Counted from the first letter of the stretch, positions 34,118-45,995 are shown. The stretch is DNA of 64,000 nucleotides from Isoetes taiwanensis (GCA_021234155.1 JAJEKV010000004.1:29357305-29421304), one strand, 5' to 3'. Translations and numbers: made by a program. Notes: a model not told the origin generated them from the sequence alone.

Positions 34118-34635
34118 TTGGGCCAGGACGTTATCTACACCATATCACTCTTCCTAACCATTCTGCCCAATTATAGTCCACTCTGCATATCACCTTCTCC
34201 CGGCCCCTTTGAGACTCACAGGCTGCTCCACATTTTCCCCACCAATTGTCTTGTCCTTTGTGCTCTAGAAAGACCTTGATGAGGTGTGGGGTCGTAACAT
34301 TTACATCTTGGCCTCTTATAGCGGAAGAAGAATCAAAGTGGCTTATATGTTTGATCTTGTCCAAGGCCCAACTTGTTTGGAAATATTCCTTAGAAAAAAT
34401 CCTCCACCATCAAACTATGGGCGTGCCTTTTCATATGCACTTCAACATTCTATTTAACTGGGCTAAATGACCATTACTATGCCTAGCACAGAACCTACGT
34501 GCCCTATGAGGGGTGCATATCCCAAGGAGGATGTTGCTTGAAAAGTGCATGAGGTAAATTGGTTGCACCTCCATCCCCCTCCTTTCCTCTCTCTCTTGGA
34601 TCTATATGGTATGTTATTGGGATGCAATAAAATGA
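34118..34635. other. no supported gene
   Basis: Unique-looking sequence with short frames only, between the palindrome and the dispersed repeat. Confidence 0.35.
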
Positions 34636-34636
34636 G

Positions 34637-34733
34637 CCATCGCGGTAAATGTCGGACGTGGGCATGTTATAGCCAGCCTTAATTGGCAAAAAATCCGCTA
34701 AGTCCACAAAAACGCCGTGTAATTTTTTTGGGC
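34637..34733 (-). repeat. dispersed repeat copy, inverted, plus CCGCTAAG unit
   Basis: The reverse complement reads GGCTATAACATGCCCACG then TCCGACATTTACCGCGATGG, matching the window start. Just right of it CCGCTAAGTCCACAAAAACG occurs in the same orientation as at 28,936. The end of this unit coincides with the start of duplication unit B. Confidence 0.7.
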
Positions 34734-35443
34734 TGATTCCACTTAAGAGGTAATCAGCAGGTAATTTCAGACTCCCGACCTAGTTATCATGTTGTGGCGG
34801 CAGGAAACTCGGGAGCTGATTCCAGGACCCGCTCCCGGCTCCCGTCGGTCGGGGGACTAGATTTATTGGGTTGCCTCAAGGGCAAACCTTTGGGAGGTGG
34901 GTATGGTACTTTCTATTTTATGTCGTTGGATCTGCTATTTGAATGGTCTAGCTGGAATGTGGAGCCGCATTAGTCAGCGTGAGTAAGCAGCTCCATTGAT
35001 CATTTGCATGAAGTTGAAGCGTTGTTAGGGTTCAATTCAAACGTCTAATAATAGGGCTTCTCGCAGCCAAGCAGGCAAGCACAATGTTGGCTGTGAATGT
35101 TAGTTCTGTGGATACATTTGAAGTTTTCTATTGAGCTCAAAAAAACAAGAATTTCGTAAATGAATGAATTAGAGCAGAAGGAATTTGCGCTGGCATAGCC
35201 AAAGCATAGTGCCGAATGTCAGTGAGGATCGCATATAGGCGTATGACATGCCTGTATTGAATGTGCAGGCTAGAATTGAGGGGAGCTTTGCCAGTTAAAG
35301 AAGCACTGCCCTTTAACAGACCGGAGCCACCGCCTCATGATGGCTTGGAAACAAGCGAAAATTGGCCGTTCAGAGGCATGCTTGGTGTCTAAAGCTTGCT
35401 CAAAGAAGCAAGTAACATGATTGGTTGCATGCTTGGACTACAC
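34731..35443. repeat. segmental duplication unit B, copy 1
   Basis: The segment runs from GGGCTGATTCC to CATGCTTGGACTACA and is repeated at 35,878-36,836. It contains no ORF that I can support; the longest frames are interrupted in one copy or the other. Confidence 0.9.
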
Positions 35444-35556
35444 TAGATGATAGGAAGCACTAGATGATAGGAACATGATAGGAAGCACTAGATGTGCTTG
35501 CTTCCCACTAGGTAGCAAGGCAAAAATGACACTAGAAATTTCGTCATTTGCTTAAT

Positions 35557-35856
35557 GTGAGAGGAAACATCTTTGATTGGCTGCTCATTCTACAGCATAC
35601 TAGACACGGTGGAGGGAACAATACTGTCTGAGTGGCTGGGATAGAATATGGAAACACGTAATTGTTTTGTCAAGTTCGCCTTTTTAACTATCATGTCGTT
35701 GTGTCGACGTAAAGGGCAGAGAATCAATAAGACGTTGACACATGTCAACTTTCTCTTGTGGTCGTCCACATTCCATCCTTCCTGCTCTATACTCCAAGCT
35801 TCTTTCTCCCGTTGTTCCACATTCTGCAACAACATGGAAACTGGATCGGTCGTTCT
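35557..35856. repeat. segmental duplication unit A, copy 2
   Basis: It matches 32,791-33,057. Here it is followed after about 20 bp by unit B copy 2, so A-B is probably the original order. Confidence 0.85.
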
Positions 35857-35877
35857 TCCTCTGGAATGGAAAACAGT

Positions 35878-36836
35878 GGGCTGATTCCGCTCAAGAGGTA
35901 ATCAGCAGGTAATCTCAGACTCCCGACCCAGTTATCATGTTGTGACAGCAGGAAACTCGGGAGCTGATTCCAGGACCTGCTCCCAGCTCCTGCCGGTCGC
36001 GGAACCCCCTGGAATCAACTCCCGAGTTTCCATGCCGCCATACAAGAACGATCTCAACCATCCATGTGGCAATGATAAACTGCTGAACGTAGTCTGGCAG
36101 CCCTTCACGTTGGGCAAATGGCCTTTTGGGGCATTTTCTAACGCAGTCAAAGAGCCCTCTGTCTAACGACATCGGGCCCTTTCTCTGGGCCAAAAAAATG
36201 GCCCGGAGAACTATTTGCTTATACAACAAAGAAGAAAACAAATTATTGGGCATAGATTTATTGGGTTGCCCCAAGGGCAAACCTTAATTGGGAGGTGGGT
36301 CAATGGTACTTTCTATTTTATATCGTTGGATCTGTTATTTGATGGTCTAGCTGGAATGTGGAGCCGCATTAGTCAGCGTGAGTAAGCGGCTTCATTGACC
36401 ATTTGCATGAAACGTCGTTAGGGTGCAATTCGAACGTCTAATAGCAAGGCTTCCGGCAGCCAAGCAGGCAAGCACAATGTTGGCGGTGAACGTTAGTTCC
36501 GTGGATACATTTGAAGGATTTTCTTGAACTCAAAAAAACAAGAATTTCATAAATGAATGAATTAGGGTAGAAGAAATTTGCGCTGGCATAGCCAAAGCAT
36601 AGTGCTGAATGTCCGTGAGGATCTGCATATAGGCTTATGACATGCGTATATTGAATGTGCAGGCTAGAATTAAGGGGAGCTTTGTCAGTTAAAGAAGCAC
36701 TGCCCTTTAACAGACCGGAGCCACCACCTCATGATGGCTTGAAAACAAGCGAAATTGGCCGTTCAGAGGCATGTTTGGTGTCTAAAGCTTGCTCGAAGAA
36801 GCAAAGTAACATGATTAGTTGCATGCTTGGACTACA
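35878..36836. repeat. segmental duplication unit B, copy 2, with a 250-bp insert
   Basis: It matches 34,731-35,443 except for about 250 extra bases near 36,000-36,252. That insert begins with an inverted copy of the left flank: 35,952-35,975 pairs with 36,008-36,031 with one mismatch. Confidence 0.85.
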
Positions 36837-37250
36837 TAAAGAAGCTAGAAGATTGGATTAAGGGCACCAGGACAACCGAATCTGGGGCCAAAGATGGCTG
36901 AATTGAGTGCACTTCTATTTGCCATTATTGTGTAATAATTAATAATCAGTTTTTGAATGTTATTACTATTATGATGGTCCAACATTGTGCATATTATCAA
37001 TTTATGCAAGTTTTATGCTCAAGAACTTGAACATCAACGATTTGTAAACGGCAAAGAGTTGGAAATAGTAACTTATGTTCACAATAAAAAACATGTGACC
37101 TCACTTGACCAAAAAATAGAATCAACTCCAGGCATTCAGGTTAGAGAAAAAGTCAAAAAATTGCATAGCAAGTAAGACATGTCCCTTGCAAGAAAGAAGC
37201 CAAAAGACCATAACTATTCTTTAAAGCTGGAAAATGCTGCATCATAAGCA

Positions 37251-37575
37251 CCAAGCAAAGCATCCTCCACCTAACTTTAGCTCTGCTACTGGACCCCATC
37301 TACAAAGTTGCAAGGGCAACCCACAGTGTGTTAGCACCTTATTTTTATATTAACGGACTTAAGTCATTTATTCAACTCATAGATTTCTAGTACAATATAT
37401 GTATCACTTGAAGCCAAGCAAAACATCCTCTACCTATCTTTAGCCCCATACTAGATCCCATCTACAAAACAATTTCAAGGGCAACCCATAGTGTAGTACC
37501 TTATTTATTGAAGGACTTGAGTCATCTATTCAATTCATACATCTCTAGTACAATATATGTATCATTATGAATCCA
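37251..37575. repeat. 163-bp tandem duplication
   Basis: Two diverged copies share CCAAGCAAA.CATCCTC, CCCATCTACAAA, GCAACCCA.AGTGT and TACAATATATGTATCA. Confidence 0.8.
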
Positions 37576-37790
37576 TTTCAAGCCGTGATATCTTATGTAA
37601 GGAGCTGCTCCATGTGATTGCATATTACATTACATATGGCAAATCTCGAGCATCTGACCTCAGGGCAATGGATTTTAAAGTCCCCATTACTGATGGTTTA
37701 ACTCAAACTTGTTACCTTGGATGTGGATAGTACATATTGCTTAATACGTTTTCTTCTTGCAGTGATCATTCTTTTCGTTTTTTAAACAGG

Positions 37791-38330
37791 CAGAAGACGA
37801 TGACCATGGACTTCAACCAAGGTTAAAGAAGTTGAAAAAAATAGCCTCATCTCTGAGTAAGATGTTTGAATTGCACCTCGACTTTCCATTTTTGGAGCAG
37901 CCAAAATGCTCTTCAGTAGCATTTGCAAGTCTACAAAGTTGTTCTTACTCTACATATGCCTATGATCCATCTTGTTTCTCAGCCTTATTGCATATTGCAT
38001 GCGTAGTTTCCATCCAATTTATGCCTACATATGATTCTTAAAGAGATCAACTTGCCCCTCTTGTGAGTACCAGATGCTTTATAATTGGTTCAAGTCCATT
38101 GGACTTCCTTATAGATCTGCAATCAATTATAGTGCAGTACAATTCATTGAAAATAGTCAAGATTCATCGTTAAGCACACCTGCTGACGTGGAGGAGCCTG
38201 ATATAATTATGCAATTCACTGAAGATTGCACTTTATTATCTCCCACAAGCCCAAGCTTGAAGAGACACAATGCTGAACAAACTGACAGTTGTAAAAGATT
38301 GAAAAGTAATCTACTTGTGAAATATAACTA
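37791..38330 (+). CDS. tentative exons of an unrecognised gene
   Basis: After a good acceptor (TTTTTAAACAG) a frame reads AEDDDHGLQPRLKKLKKIAS then a helix-like MFELHLDFPFLEQ and stops at 38,041. A second frame from 38,074 reads MLYNWFKSIGLPYRSAINYS and ends KSNLLVKYN with TAG at 38,331. They could be the last two exons of a nuclear protein (basic then acidic-Ser composition). No family is recognised and no upstream exon is found. Confidence 0.25.
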
Positions 38331-38460
38331 GTTTGGCCTTTCTACTATATGTAATTATTTAGTTTGATAATTTGAATGGCTCAAGCTCAAGTTTGAACAT
38401 TTCAGAGTCTATTGAACTCAATAAACCAAGAATTTCATAAGAATCCAAGAGGGCAAGTAC

Positions 38461-38660
38461 ACATGCATATGCACACATGCACACACATGCACATGCACAT
38501 GCACTTGCACTTGCACTTGCACTTGCACTTGCACAATACACATGCACATGCATATACATGCACATGCACATAAACATGCACATGCACATGCACACACGTG
38601 CACATGCATGTGCACATGCACATGCATACGCATGCGCAGTGTTCATGCACAAACACATGC
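38461..38660. repeat. CATGCA / CTTGCA alternating microsatellite
   Basis: Mixed (CATGCA)n, (CACATG)n and (CTTGCA)n tracts with strong purine-pyrimidine alternation. All long frames here (Met-His, Cys-Ala-Met, Leu-Ala repeats) are repeat artefacts. Confidence 0.9.
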
Positions 38661-38839
38661 AGAGAAAGACAACAACCCTCGGATTGTTCCAACCAACAAA
38701 AATCAACGGCCCATAAAGGGTGCACTCTAGAAATACTATTTAGTACACTTCAACAAATACAACAACGAAATCATAGAAAAACCATGTGAAAAAGCGTATA
38801 AAAATCTAAAAGTAACCCCCTGTTATTGTGCTACATATT

Positions 38840-39503
38840 CATGCACGATCCAGGCATCAAACATTCGCAAGCTGCGAAGCGAGTTCTTCATTACATTAAA
38901 GGCACTAACAATTATGGACTTTTCTACAGAAAACAAGAACACCATATCTCTTACTCTCAATGGATATACCGATGATGATTGGGCTGGAGATAATGACACT
39001 TTGAGATCTACCGGGGAGGGCTTTTTTCTTTGATAAGTCTCTTGTTTTCTGGTTTAGTAAGAAGCATTGTTGTGTTGCTTTTTTTTTTCTTTGATAAGTG
39101 TCTTATTTCCTGGTTTAGTAAGAAGCGTCGTTGTGTTGCAATTGGAGCCGACACGGCTGTTATGTGATAACTAGGGTACTATCAATTTGTCTCACGATGA
39201 AGTCTTACACTCTAAATCTAAGCACATTGAAGTCCATTATCATTATGTGAAGCTGGAGTTAAAGAAAAAGGACGAATGCCTTGGAGTATTGCCTGACTAA
39301 CTCTATGGTTGTGGATATCTTTACAAAATCATTATGGTCAAAGAAACATCTTCAATTTTCTATCTCTCTCTAAATTGTTGGAGAGTAATCATTGTGCTTG
39401 GCTAGTTGATTTATTACTGCTAAGGTTTTCCCTCGAAAACCCAAAGGGGAGGGGTTTCATCTGGTAGTAATACTTTTACTAGACCAAGGTGGGGGGGTAG
39501 GCG
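38840..39503 (+). pseudogene. Ty1/copia RNase H remnant
   Basis: AAKRVLHYIKGTNNYGLFYR (about 38,872) and GYTDDDWAGDND (about 38,960) are the copia RNase H blocks. VVDIFTKSLWSKKHLQFS (about 39,310) matches the usual end of the polyprotein. Several frameshifts and a duplicated GATAAGT.TCTT segment interrupt it. A G-rich polypurine tract lies at about 39,488-39,500. Confidence 0.85.
39411..39472. repeat. short fold-back motif, copy 1
   Basis: ATTACTGCTAAGGTTTTCCC through GGGTTTCATCTGGTAGTAAT has partly complementary ends and matches 49,905-49,977. Confidence 0.5.
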
Positions 39504-39570
39504 TGTTGGAGTTTGCACCCTTGGTCTATTTTGTTTTAGTTGTGAGACCAAGATGGGGGGGGGGTTGTTC
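39504..39570 (+). mobile_element. start of copia 3' LTR
   Basis: TGTTGGAGTTTGCACCC follows the polypurine tract directly, as expected for a copia LTR start. The other end cannot be placed. A second G10 run and TTGTTCGAGGC follow at about 39,556. Confidence 0.45.
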
Positions 39571-39879
39571 GAGGCATTCTAGGCCTCACAATAATTATCT
39601 AGATATTCTTTATTATTAGCATCTTTATCTTCTTATTACTAGATGAAGGCCTTTCAGGCATGATATATGTATTACATGAAAAGTATTAATGTTATCATCT
39701 TATACATGCTTCTCTTCTTGTTATTCACTTCTTTAATAGTAAGCAGAGCAGCAAGGCTTCCCTTGTTGCAAATTCCATTGTTGGCTGCTTGTCATTAAAA
39801 ACTTATTCCGTCTCCAAATTTAAAGCAAGGTATTTCTTGTAAGGTTCCATCCTTGCAAGTTATGGAAGGGTGAGTTCAT

Positions 39880-40490
39880 CCCCTAGCAGAAAGCATTGGA
39901 AGTGCACTAGAAGTGAATCTGACAGTAGAAACATAGCCCAACAAGTTCCAGATCATGGGGCCAGGTGCAAAGAAGAAGGGAGCCGCCGAAGTCTCATTAT
40001 TGAGGGGTTTGCAAGCGCTTCAGCTTTACCTCTCTGCTGCTTTACTAATCAACAAATCGGTCTATCGTTTTACCTCTCAGCAGCTTTACCTCTCATCAAA
40101 TCGGTCTACCGCTTTATCTCTCAGCCGCTTTACCTCTTAGCAAATCCATCTACTGTATTTGGGCTAATATATGGAAGCGACGAGACAAAACTGTGAAGTG
40201 GCAAGGTAATAACTGTGATTATCTCGAGAAGAGGATGGAGCTATGTTTTTGTTTTTACAGGCCTTTCTTAAATCTAGCTTCATCTCAAATCTGGATTTCT
40301 GAACCAGGGGATTAACCAGGAATCCACTTTCTGAAGTGAGATATATCAGTCTTTCTGAACCATCCATTCTCGCCTCGTGAGGCAAGTAAACAAATCCATT
40401 GTATAACATTTAATGCCACCATTGCAATAGCAATAGAATCGACATTCCTTGGATGGGGACGCCCTACCTTGCTCTCCTATTTATACCGCC
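39880..40490. other. no supported gene
   Basis: It contains degenerate CTTTACCTCTCAGCAG / AAATCGGTCTA repeats (40,020-40,150). The frames on both strands are compositional. Confidence 0.4.
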
Positions 40491-40521
40491 TCCTTCTCAT
40501 TTCCAGCCATCGGCGTTCTCT

Positions 40522-40577
40522 TGAGCTTCTTTCTATTCTGCTCATTTTGAGCTTCTTTCTATTCTGCTCATTTTGGC
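40522..40577. repeat. 27-bp tandem duplication
   Basis: TTGAGCTTCTTTCTATTCTG followed by CTCATTT occurs twice in tandem. A good splice donor (CCAG/GTAAGC) lies at about 40,615, so this could be the 5' leader of an unseen transcript. Confidence 0.8.
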
Positions 40578-41233
40578 TCCACAAGTTTTTTTCATCCCAT
40601 TTATTCTCCTACCAGGTAAGCGTCAAATTATTTCTGATTCTTTCTTCTCAACGGGTTGGCTTTATGTGATTGCTTTCGAGGTGCTGTTGTCTTCACTCTG
40701 GTTCTTTTCAAAGGTGAGTTTGATTCGATGGATTGGTTTGTTCTTTTTCATTGTGTTTGGTCTGCGGTGACGAACTGGTTTGATTCGAGTGGTTTTGATT
40801 TGGTCTGTGGCTTAGCATGTGTGGTCCGAGTTATTTTGATGGATCCTTTACTTTGAGTTCTTCCGATGATAGCCTCTCTTATTTGGGTCTCTCCTTTGCC
40901 ATCTGATCTTTGCGGTCTGCCCGCCCTTGGTGGATCGTTGGCTTCTCTCTTTCCCATGTTTCTAGTTGTCAGCTTGATTGCTTCAGGAAGTTCTAGCATG
41001 CATTCCCGCTTCTCATATTTCTGGTTTCCTACCTTGTTTCTCAGCTTCCTGGCTTACTCTCGATCCTACCCAGCTCACTTTGATTCCTTTGTTGCTTGAT
41101 TCTGGGCCTTGTTTACATGATGGGTTGGTGCTGGGGATGCAGCTTCATCATCTGTGCGTCTTACCACGAATCAATGCCCCTTTCGGTCTGAGGTCTGCAA
41201 CAGCCCATATTTGAGCTCGTCGGGTGCCTCTCT

Positions 41234-41431
41234 GGCTCAATTTTTTCTGAGTCTCTTGATGTGTCGGTTTTGGAGATTGCAGCATCCACACCTGCATCAG
41301 ACGTCAAATCCGGCCTGCATCCAGCACCCATGGTCTATGGCTCAATTTTTCCTTTCCTGAGTCTCTTGATGTGTCGGTTTTTGGAGATTGCAGCATCATC
41401 AGACCTCAAATCCGGCCTGCACCCAGCACCC
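41234..41431. repeat. 105-bp tandem duplication
   Basis: GGCTCAATTTTT, GAGTCTCTTGATGTGTCGGT, GGAGATTGCAGCATC and CAAATCCGGCCTGCA recur in both copies. Confidence 0.9.
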
Positions 41432-41613
41432 ATGGCCGATTTGCCACCGCTTCCTATGACGCAGTTGCTTTCTTGGGCAGAGATACCAGGTGTCAGTTTC
41501 CCTCGCCTCTTTCTTTAGGGTTACCGAGTGCATTTTTTCCTTCTTACATTTGTTATGTGCTTGCTCTATGAGTTTGATAGGGCTTGGGTTGGTAGGAGTG
41601 TTTTGTGTTTGTC

Positions 41614-41780
41614 GTGTTCTTGTTCATTATATTTTACTCTTGCATTTGTTGGATCTCGTGTCCTTGTTCATTGTATTTTACTCTTGCGTTTGTCGAATCT
41701 CGTGTCCTTGTTCATTGTATTTTACTCTTGCGTTTGTCGAATCTCGTGTCCTTGTTCATTATATTTTATGCTTGCTCGTT
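41614..41780. repeat. 44-bp tandem array, about four units
   Basis: Units of CTTGTTCATTGTATTTTACT..TTTGTCGAATCTCGTGTC type repeat with a period of 44 bp. Hydrophobic Leu/Val/Cys-rich frames across it are products of the repeat. Confidence 0.9.
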
Positions 41781-41799
41781 AATTTCTTTGGGCTTTCCA

Positions 41800-43140
41800 T
41801 CTTCTATGTTACAGCTCACGCTATGTGAACATATAAGTCGTTGCATGTGATGCTCTTGCATATACACTTCTATTGGTGCCCGATATTAATCGACATCTCA
41901 AGGTTGCTCATCATGGTGGATTACGTGAGGAAATCAATGGTGGCGTTGATCACATACATGTGCAAGGGTTACATGGGAACCAGTTAACATATTTCTTAAT
42001 AAGATGTACATGATCTATTCCGGTAAGATGGCTTGTGACCTACTCTGCTGTACAAGTGACATGAGAGTAAGTTTTGCATATAGGACTTGCTATTCATAAT
42101 GCATCTTGAAGCTTTGTTTTAGTGGTTCTCCGTGTTCGGTTCTTTGATGTTGATAGGCTATACTTTTCTTATTCCCTTGAATCGATATTTTAAGCGTATA
42201 TGCTTCTTACACCAAATAATATTGAAACTCAAAAGGCAGAAAGAACGAGAATCACAAAATAAAAACTAGACAAAGTGAGCACAAGGACAACATCGAGAAA
42301 CAAATAAAACTACCGATCATGATGCCCGTCTAATCTAAGCAATCAAATGAACCCCAAATGAGTAAAATGACAAAGCACATAAAGCCTACGAAGATAAGCG
42401 TAAGCCCTGAGGAGATTACAAGGACCCCCGTTCAACATCAGCGACTAGCACTAAAAGTGAAAACATGGGCATGAGCCCTGGTAAGTCGCTCTTTGCATAT
42501 GAGCATTTTTGGTCTAAAAGTTCCATTTTTTAGTAAGAGCGTCCATTTGAGCATTTCGTAACTTCAGTTTGATGCCTCGGTTATTGCTTATCGATTCTAT
42601 GCAATTCGATCTTTGCATTCTCTATGTTAGCATCCTTTGCACCTTAGATCTTCAGTCTTCAAAACACACTTTTGTTTCGTTTCTTTTACTCATGATTCGG
42701 TTTGGTATTTGCTTTTTACGTATGTACGTTTGGCAAGGATGAGTTTTGTTTCTCGGTATGATAATATGTCCATAGTTGGATGTCTAGTTAATTACTTTGC
42801 TCTTTCATAGAATTTCTATCGTTCCATTCTCTTCGACCAGTTTCTATCCTTTTCATTCATTGCAGACTTGTTAACTTTGGTCTATTTTGTTTTTTACTGG
42901 TAGTATGCTCCCGTTATTTCGGTGAATCACATTTCATATTCTTTCTGGGTTTTTTTTTTTCTTTGTGATCAGCGTTTAGATTAATTTATTTGTTGGGAGG
43001 CGTGTTTTGGTTATAGATGTATGCATCTAGATAATTTCATCTAGCAATCGGTGGTCTTGTCCCCTTCTTTGCTCATCCTTCCTTAGGGGATTGATCGTTC
43101 TTCATACTCAGAATCATTCTCCTACTTACTTGACCATTCT
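41800..43140. other. no supported gene
   Basis: AT-rich, T-rich sequence with no frame above 60 codons of interest. Nothing is recognised. Confidence 0.4.
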
Positions 43141-43142
43141 TT

Positions 43143-43420
43143 TTGGGTTTCACATTTCGTGGCCCCATTCTGGAGTTGTGGATGCTTTTATGGTCGTTTG
43201 TTGGGACCCGAGTTGTTTTTTGTACTTAGCACTACCTTGGGCTAACACTCTGCATATCTTACATGTTGACTCATGTCTTTGGGTTTCACATTTTCATAAC
43301 CCCTTTTCTAGTTGTAGATGCTTTATATGGTTGGTTTGAGGATTTGGAGTTGTTTTTTTGTATTTGGCCTTATGTTGGACTAACACTTTGCATTGCATAT
43401 ATTTTACATGTCAGACTCAT
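43143..43420. repeat. 136-bp tandem duplication
   Basis: TTGGGTTTCACATTT, GTTGT.GATGCTTTTAT, GAGTTGTTTTTTTGTA and CTAACACT.TGCAT occur in both copies. They are quite diverged, so this is an old event. Confidence 0.75.
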
Positions 43421-43787
43421 ATTCCATGCCCTTGTATTTTCACATGTGGTTCTACTGGTTTATTTTTTCTATGGTTTTGTTATATAGTTCTATTTACACA
43501 TTACCTTAGGTTGTTCCGCTTTTAATGCTTTGGTTGCGGTTGTTTTCGTTGCTCCGCTGTGTCATTGTACCTCTTTTTGGTTATATGTTTTCCATGAGTA
43601 TGACATGATGTGGAATGGGATAAGGGAGATGATATATTACATTGATTGCTTGTGATGGCTTAATTCAATGTTCATCTTGGACCTTGGAGATGAGATACAT
43701 TGATAATGCATATCCTTTGTTGCCATGAGGATGAATTTGTGAAGAGTTTGAAATGAAGGTCTTGTATGCCATAAGAGATTATATAGG

Positions 43788-44392
43788 AGTAATAGAATGA
43801 GCTATCATATAAAGGACAAAAACTGAATATAAAAATAATAGAAAGAACTTTTAGAGAGACAAAACAAGAAGAAATATTCAATTTTCTTTTTTATTTTATT
43901 AATAAAAACGAATAGCAAGAAATGAATTTAAAGAAAAGTACAATTTTTATTTTAAGCAGCCATGAAGTTGTAGATGTATGTATATTACCTTGCTAATTTA
44001 GAAAAAGGCTACATTACCTTGTTAATTTAGAAAAGGGCCTCCATAAAGTTTTCATGCTCTCAACTAGATTCTATATTCAACGAAAAAAGTAATAGAATGA
44101 GCTATCATATAAAAAAAAAATTGAATATAAAAATAATAGAAAGAACTTTTGGAGAGGCAAAACAAGAAGAAATATTCAATTTCCCTTTTTCTTTTTAGTT
44201 ATAAAAACGAATAGCAAGAAATGAATTTAAGGAAAAGTACAATTTTTATTTTAGGCAGCCATGAAGTTGTAGATGTATGTACATTACTTTGCTAATTTAG
44301 AAAAAGGCTACATTACCTTGTTAATTCTGTACATTACCAAGGCTTGCGTAAAGTTTTAATGCTCTCAACTCATTCCATATTCAACGAAAGAA
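43788..44392. repeat. 300-bp tandem duplication
   Basis: Two copies share AGTAATAGAATGAGCTATCA, ACGAATAGCAAGAAATGAAT and AGCCATGAAGTTGTAGATGT at more than 90% identity. It lies 0.5 kb downstream of the SWEET gene. Confidence 0.93.
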
Positions 44393-44882
44393 AGTTTTCC
44401 AAGAATAGAGTAAAATAACGCAAAAGATAAGCTATTACTTGATCATCCTAAAAGAGAACACATATGCACAAAAATTTCATGTTCTTTATATATTTGAAAA
44501 TGACAAAACAACTCTTAGAATGAATCCAACATTAACATTTTGACATCCCCTTATCCCTGTGGTTTGCAGTCACAAACATTTTTTTTCTTAAGTCTACCTA
44601 ATCCCTATAATGAAAAACTCTCCAGCTATCCACATGCTTTTCTTTTGTTTGATGACAATCTACTCATTTCCATCTATTTCCTTCTCAAATAGCATGCAAT
44701 AAATCATGTATAGAACTCAATATTGGTACATCCAAATTTTTTTTTTTTGTGAAACATACGCTATGCATACAATATTGTCTGCTTTCATTATGGATAATGG
44801 TTAGGAGAAAGCTTTTGTCTTTAACAAGGCTACTATAATCTTGCTTCAATATCAAGGGTTGTCACAATCCATGACAATAAGG

Positions 44883-45995
44883 CTACTTTGATGTTGCTTC
44901 AATATCACAAGGTCCAACAGGAGTCAGTTCAACATGAGTTGTTTTGTTGGTGTGCTTTCTATACACGAGATAAAGGACCAATTGCACAGCACCACCAATT
45001 AAACCCACTATATTAGGGCTCTGCAAATGACCAACACAACAAGTTAAATTCCATTCAAAACTGCAAACAGCAACACAAACACAACAACAATACGTACAAA
45101 GATGTACCAATCCTTTGTGACCAGTGCGTAGAACAACCAAACAATGCTGTTGAGAAACACAAAAAGAGAGAGATAGAAGGGCATATATTCTGTGCTCCTT
45201 GTCTTATAAACTTGATACTATTTAGAATGCAACGAGCTTGGTTAGTCTTGAGCAAATAATAAACTATGTGAAAAGCATAAATAATTGTTTTAATTAATGG
45301 CATTACCATGATGCTCAAGGGAGAGAGATTCATCAAACTATTTAGCGCAGCACAAATCACACCGAAGAAATACATGCGAATATGATGATGGTGAGTGGCA
45401 AAAAATCCTATGAATATGATAGGAAGGATGCATGCAAGACTGGAAAGTACGTATAGGCGGAGTTTACCCTGCGGACATTGTAAACATTGTTAGTGTACAA
45501 TAAGAAAAAAAGAAAAAATAAATAAACCTAACGTGTAATGAAGCAAGATGTGCTTAGTTACCATTGGAGAGAATTTCTTGTTCTCCCTTGGAACTGTAGG
45601 AGCATAGTACCAAAACAAGCTAAGGTAGACCAACTCGATAAAACAACCAAAGCCATTGATAGTGAGAATGAGTGGGCTATGGCCTTTTAAGATGCCATAA
45701 ACAACCCACAAGATACAATTGGCTAATGTGGAGATGTAAGGGAAGGAAGAAAAATCCTCAGTAGACTTTCGCTTCCGAATCTCAAAAAACGTGGGACTGC
45801 ACAAAATTAAAATAAACATGAGAAAGGAAACAAATATAATACTTTAAAAAAAACATCAAATAAGGAAATAAAAACCATCAAAATAAGATATAGATATAAG
45901 AAAGGTGCTATTTACATTGGAGAAACAAAAAGGCATACTGCTGTGGCATTGCCCACAACACCAAGGGTGGTTTTCAGCACTGTTTTCAACACCAT
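44883..45995 (-). CDS. SWEET sugar transporter, five exons
   Basis: Exons on the minus strand: 45,995-45,916; 45,796-45,562; 45,468-45,307 (162 bp); 45,217-45,098 (120 bp); 45,020-44,883. All junctions have GT/AG borders, and phases match to give 244 residues without a stop. The 162- and 120-bp exons are the conserved sizes for this family. Signature blocks are TLGVVGNATAVCLFVSPIPT, YISTLANCILWVVYGIL, TINGFGCFIELVYL, ALNSLMNLSPLSIM, TRSTEYMPFYLSLFVFLNS and PNIVGLIGGAVQLVLYLVY, covering both MtN3/saliva repeats and seven membrane spans. SWEETs carry sugars down their gradient across plasma or vacuolar membranes. The 3' tail is short (about 25 residues) compared with many family members. The clade cannot be assigned by eye. 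Confidence 0.93.

Noticed and set aside
38359-38789. Cys/Met/His-rich ORFs that look like metal-binding repeats
   Set aside because: They come from the CATGCA/CTTGCA microsatellite and are open in several frames.
40978-41850. Hydrophobic Leu/Phe/Cys-rich ORFs resembling membrane proteins
   Set aside because: They are T-rich tandem repeats (105-bp and 44-bp units) open in three frames; no conserved motif.
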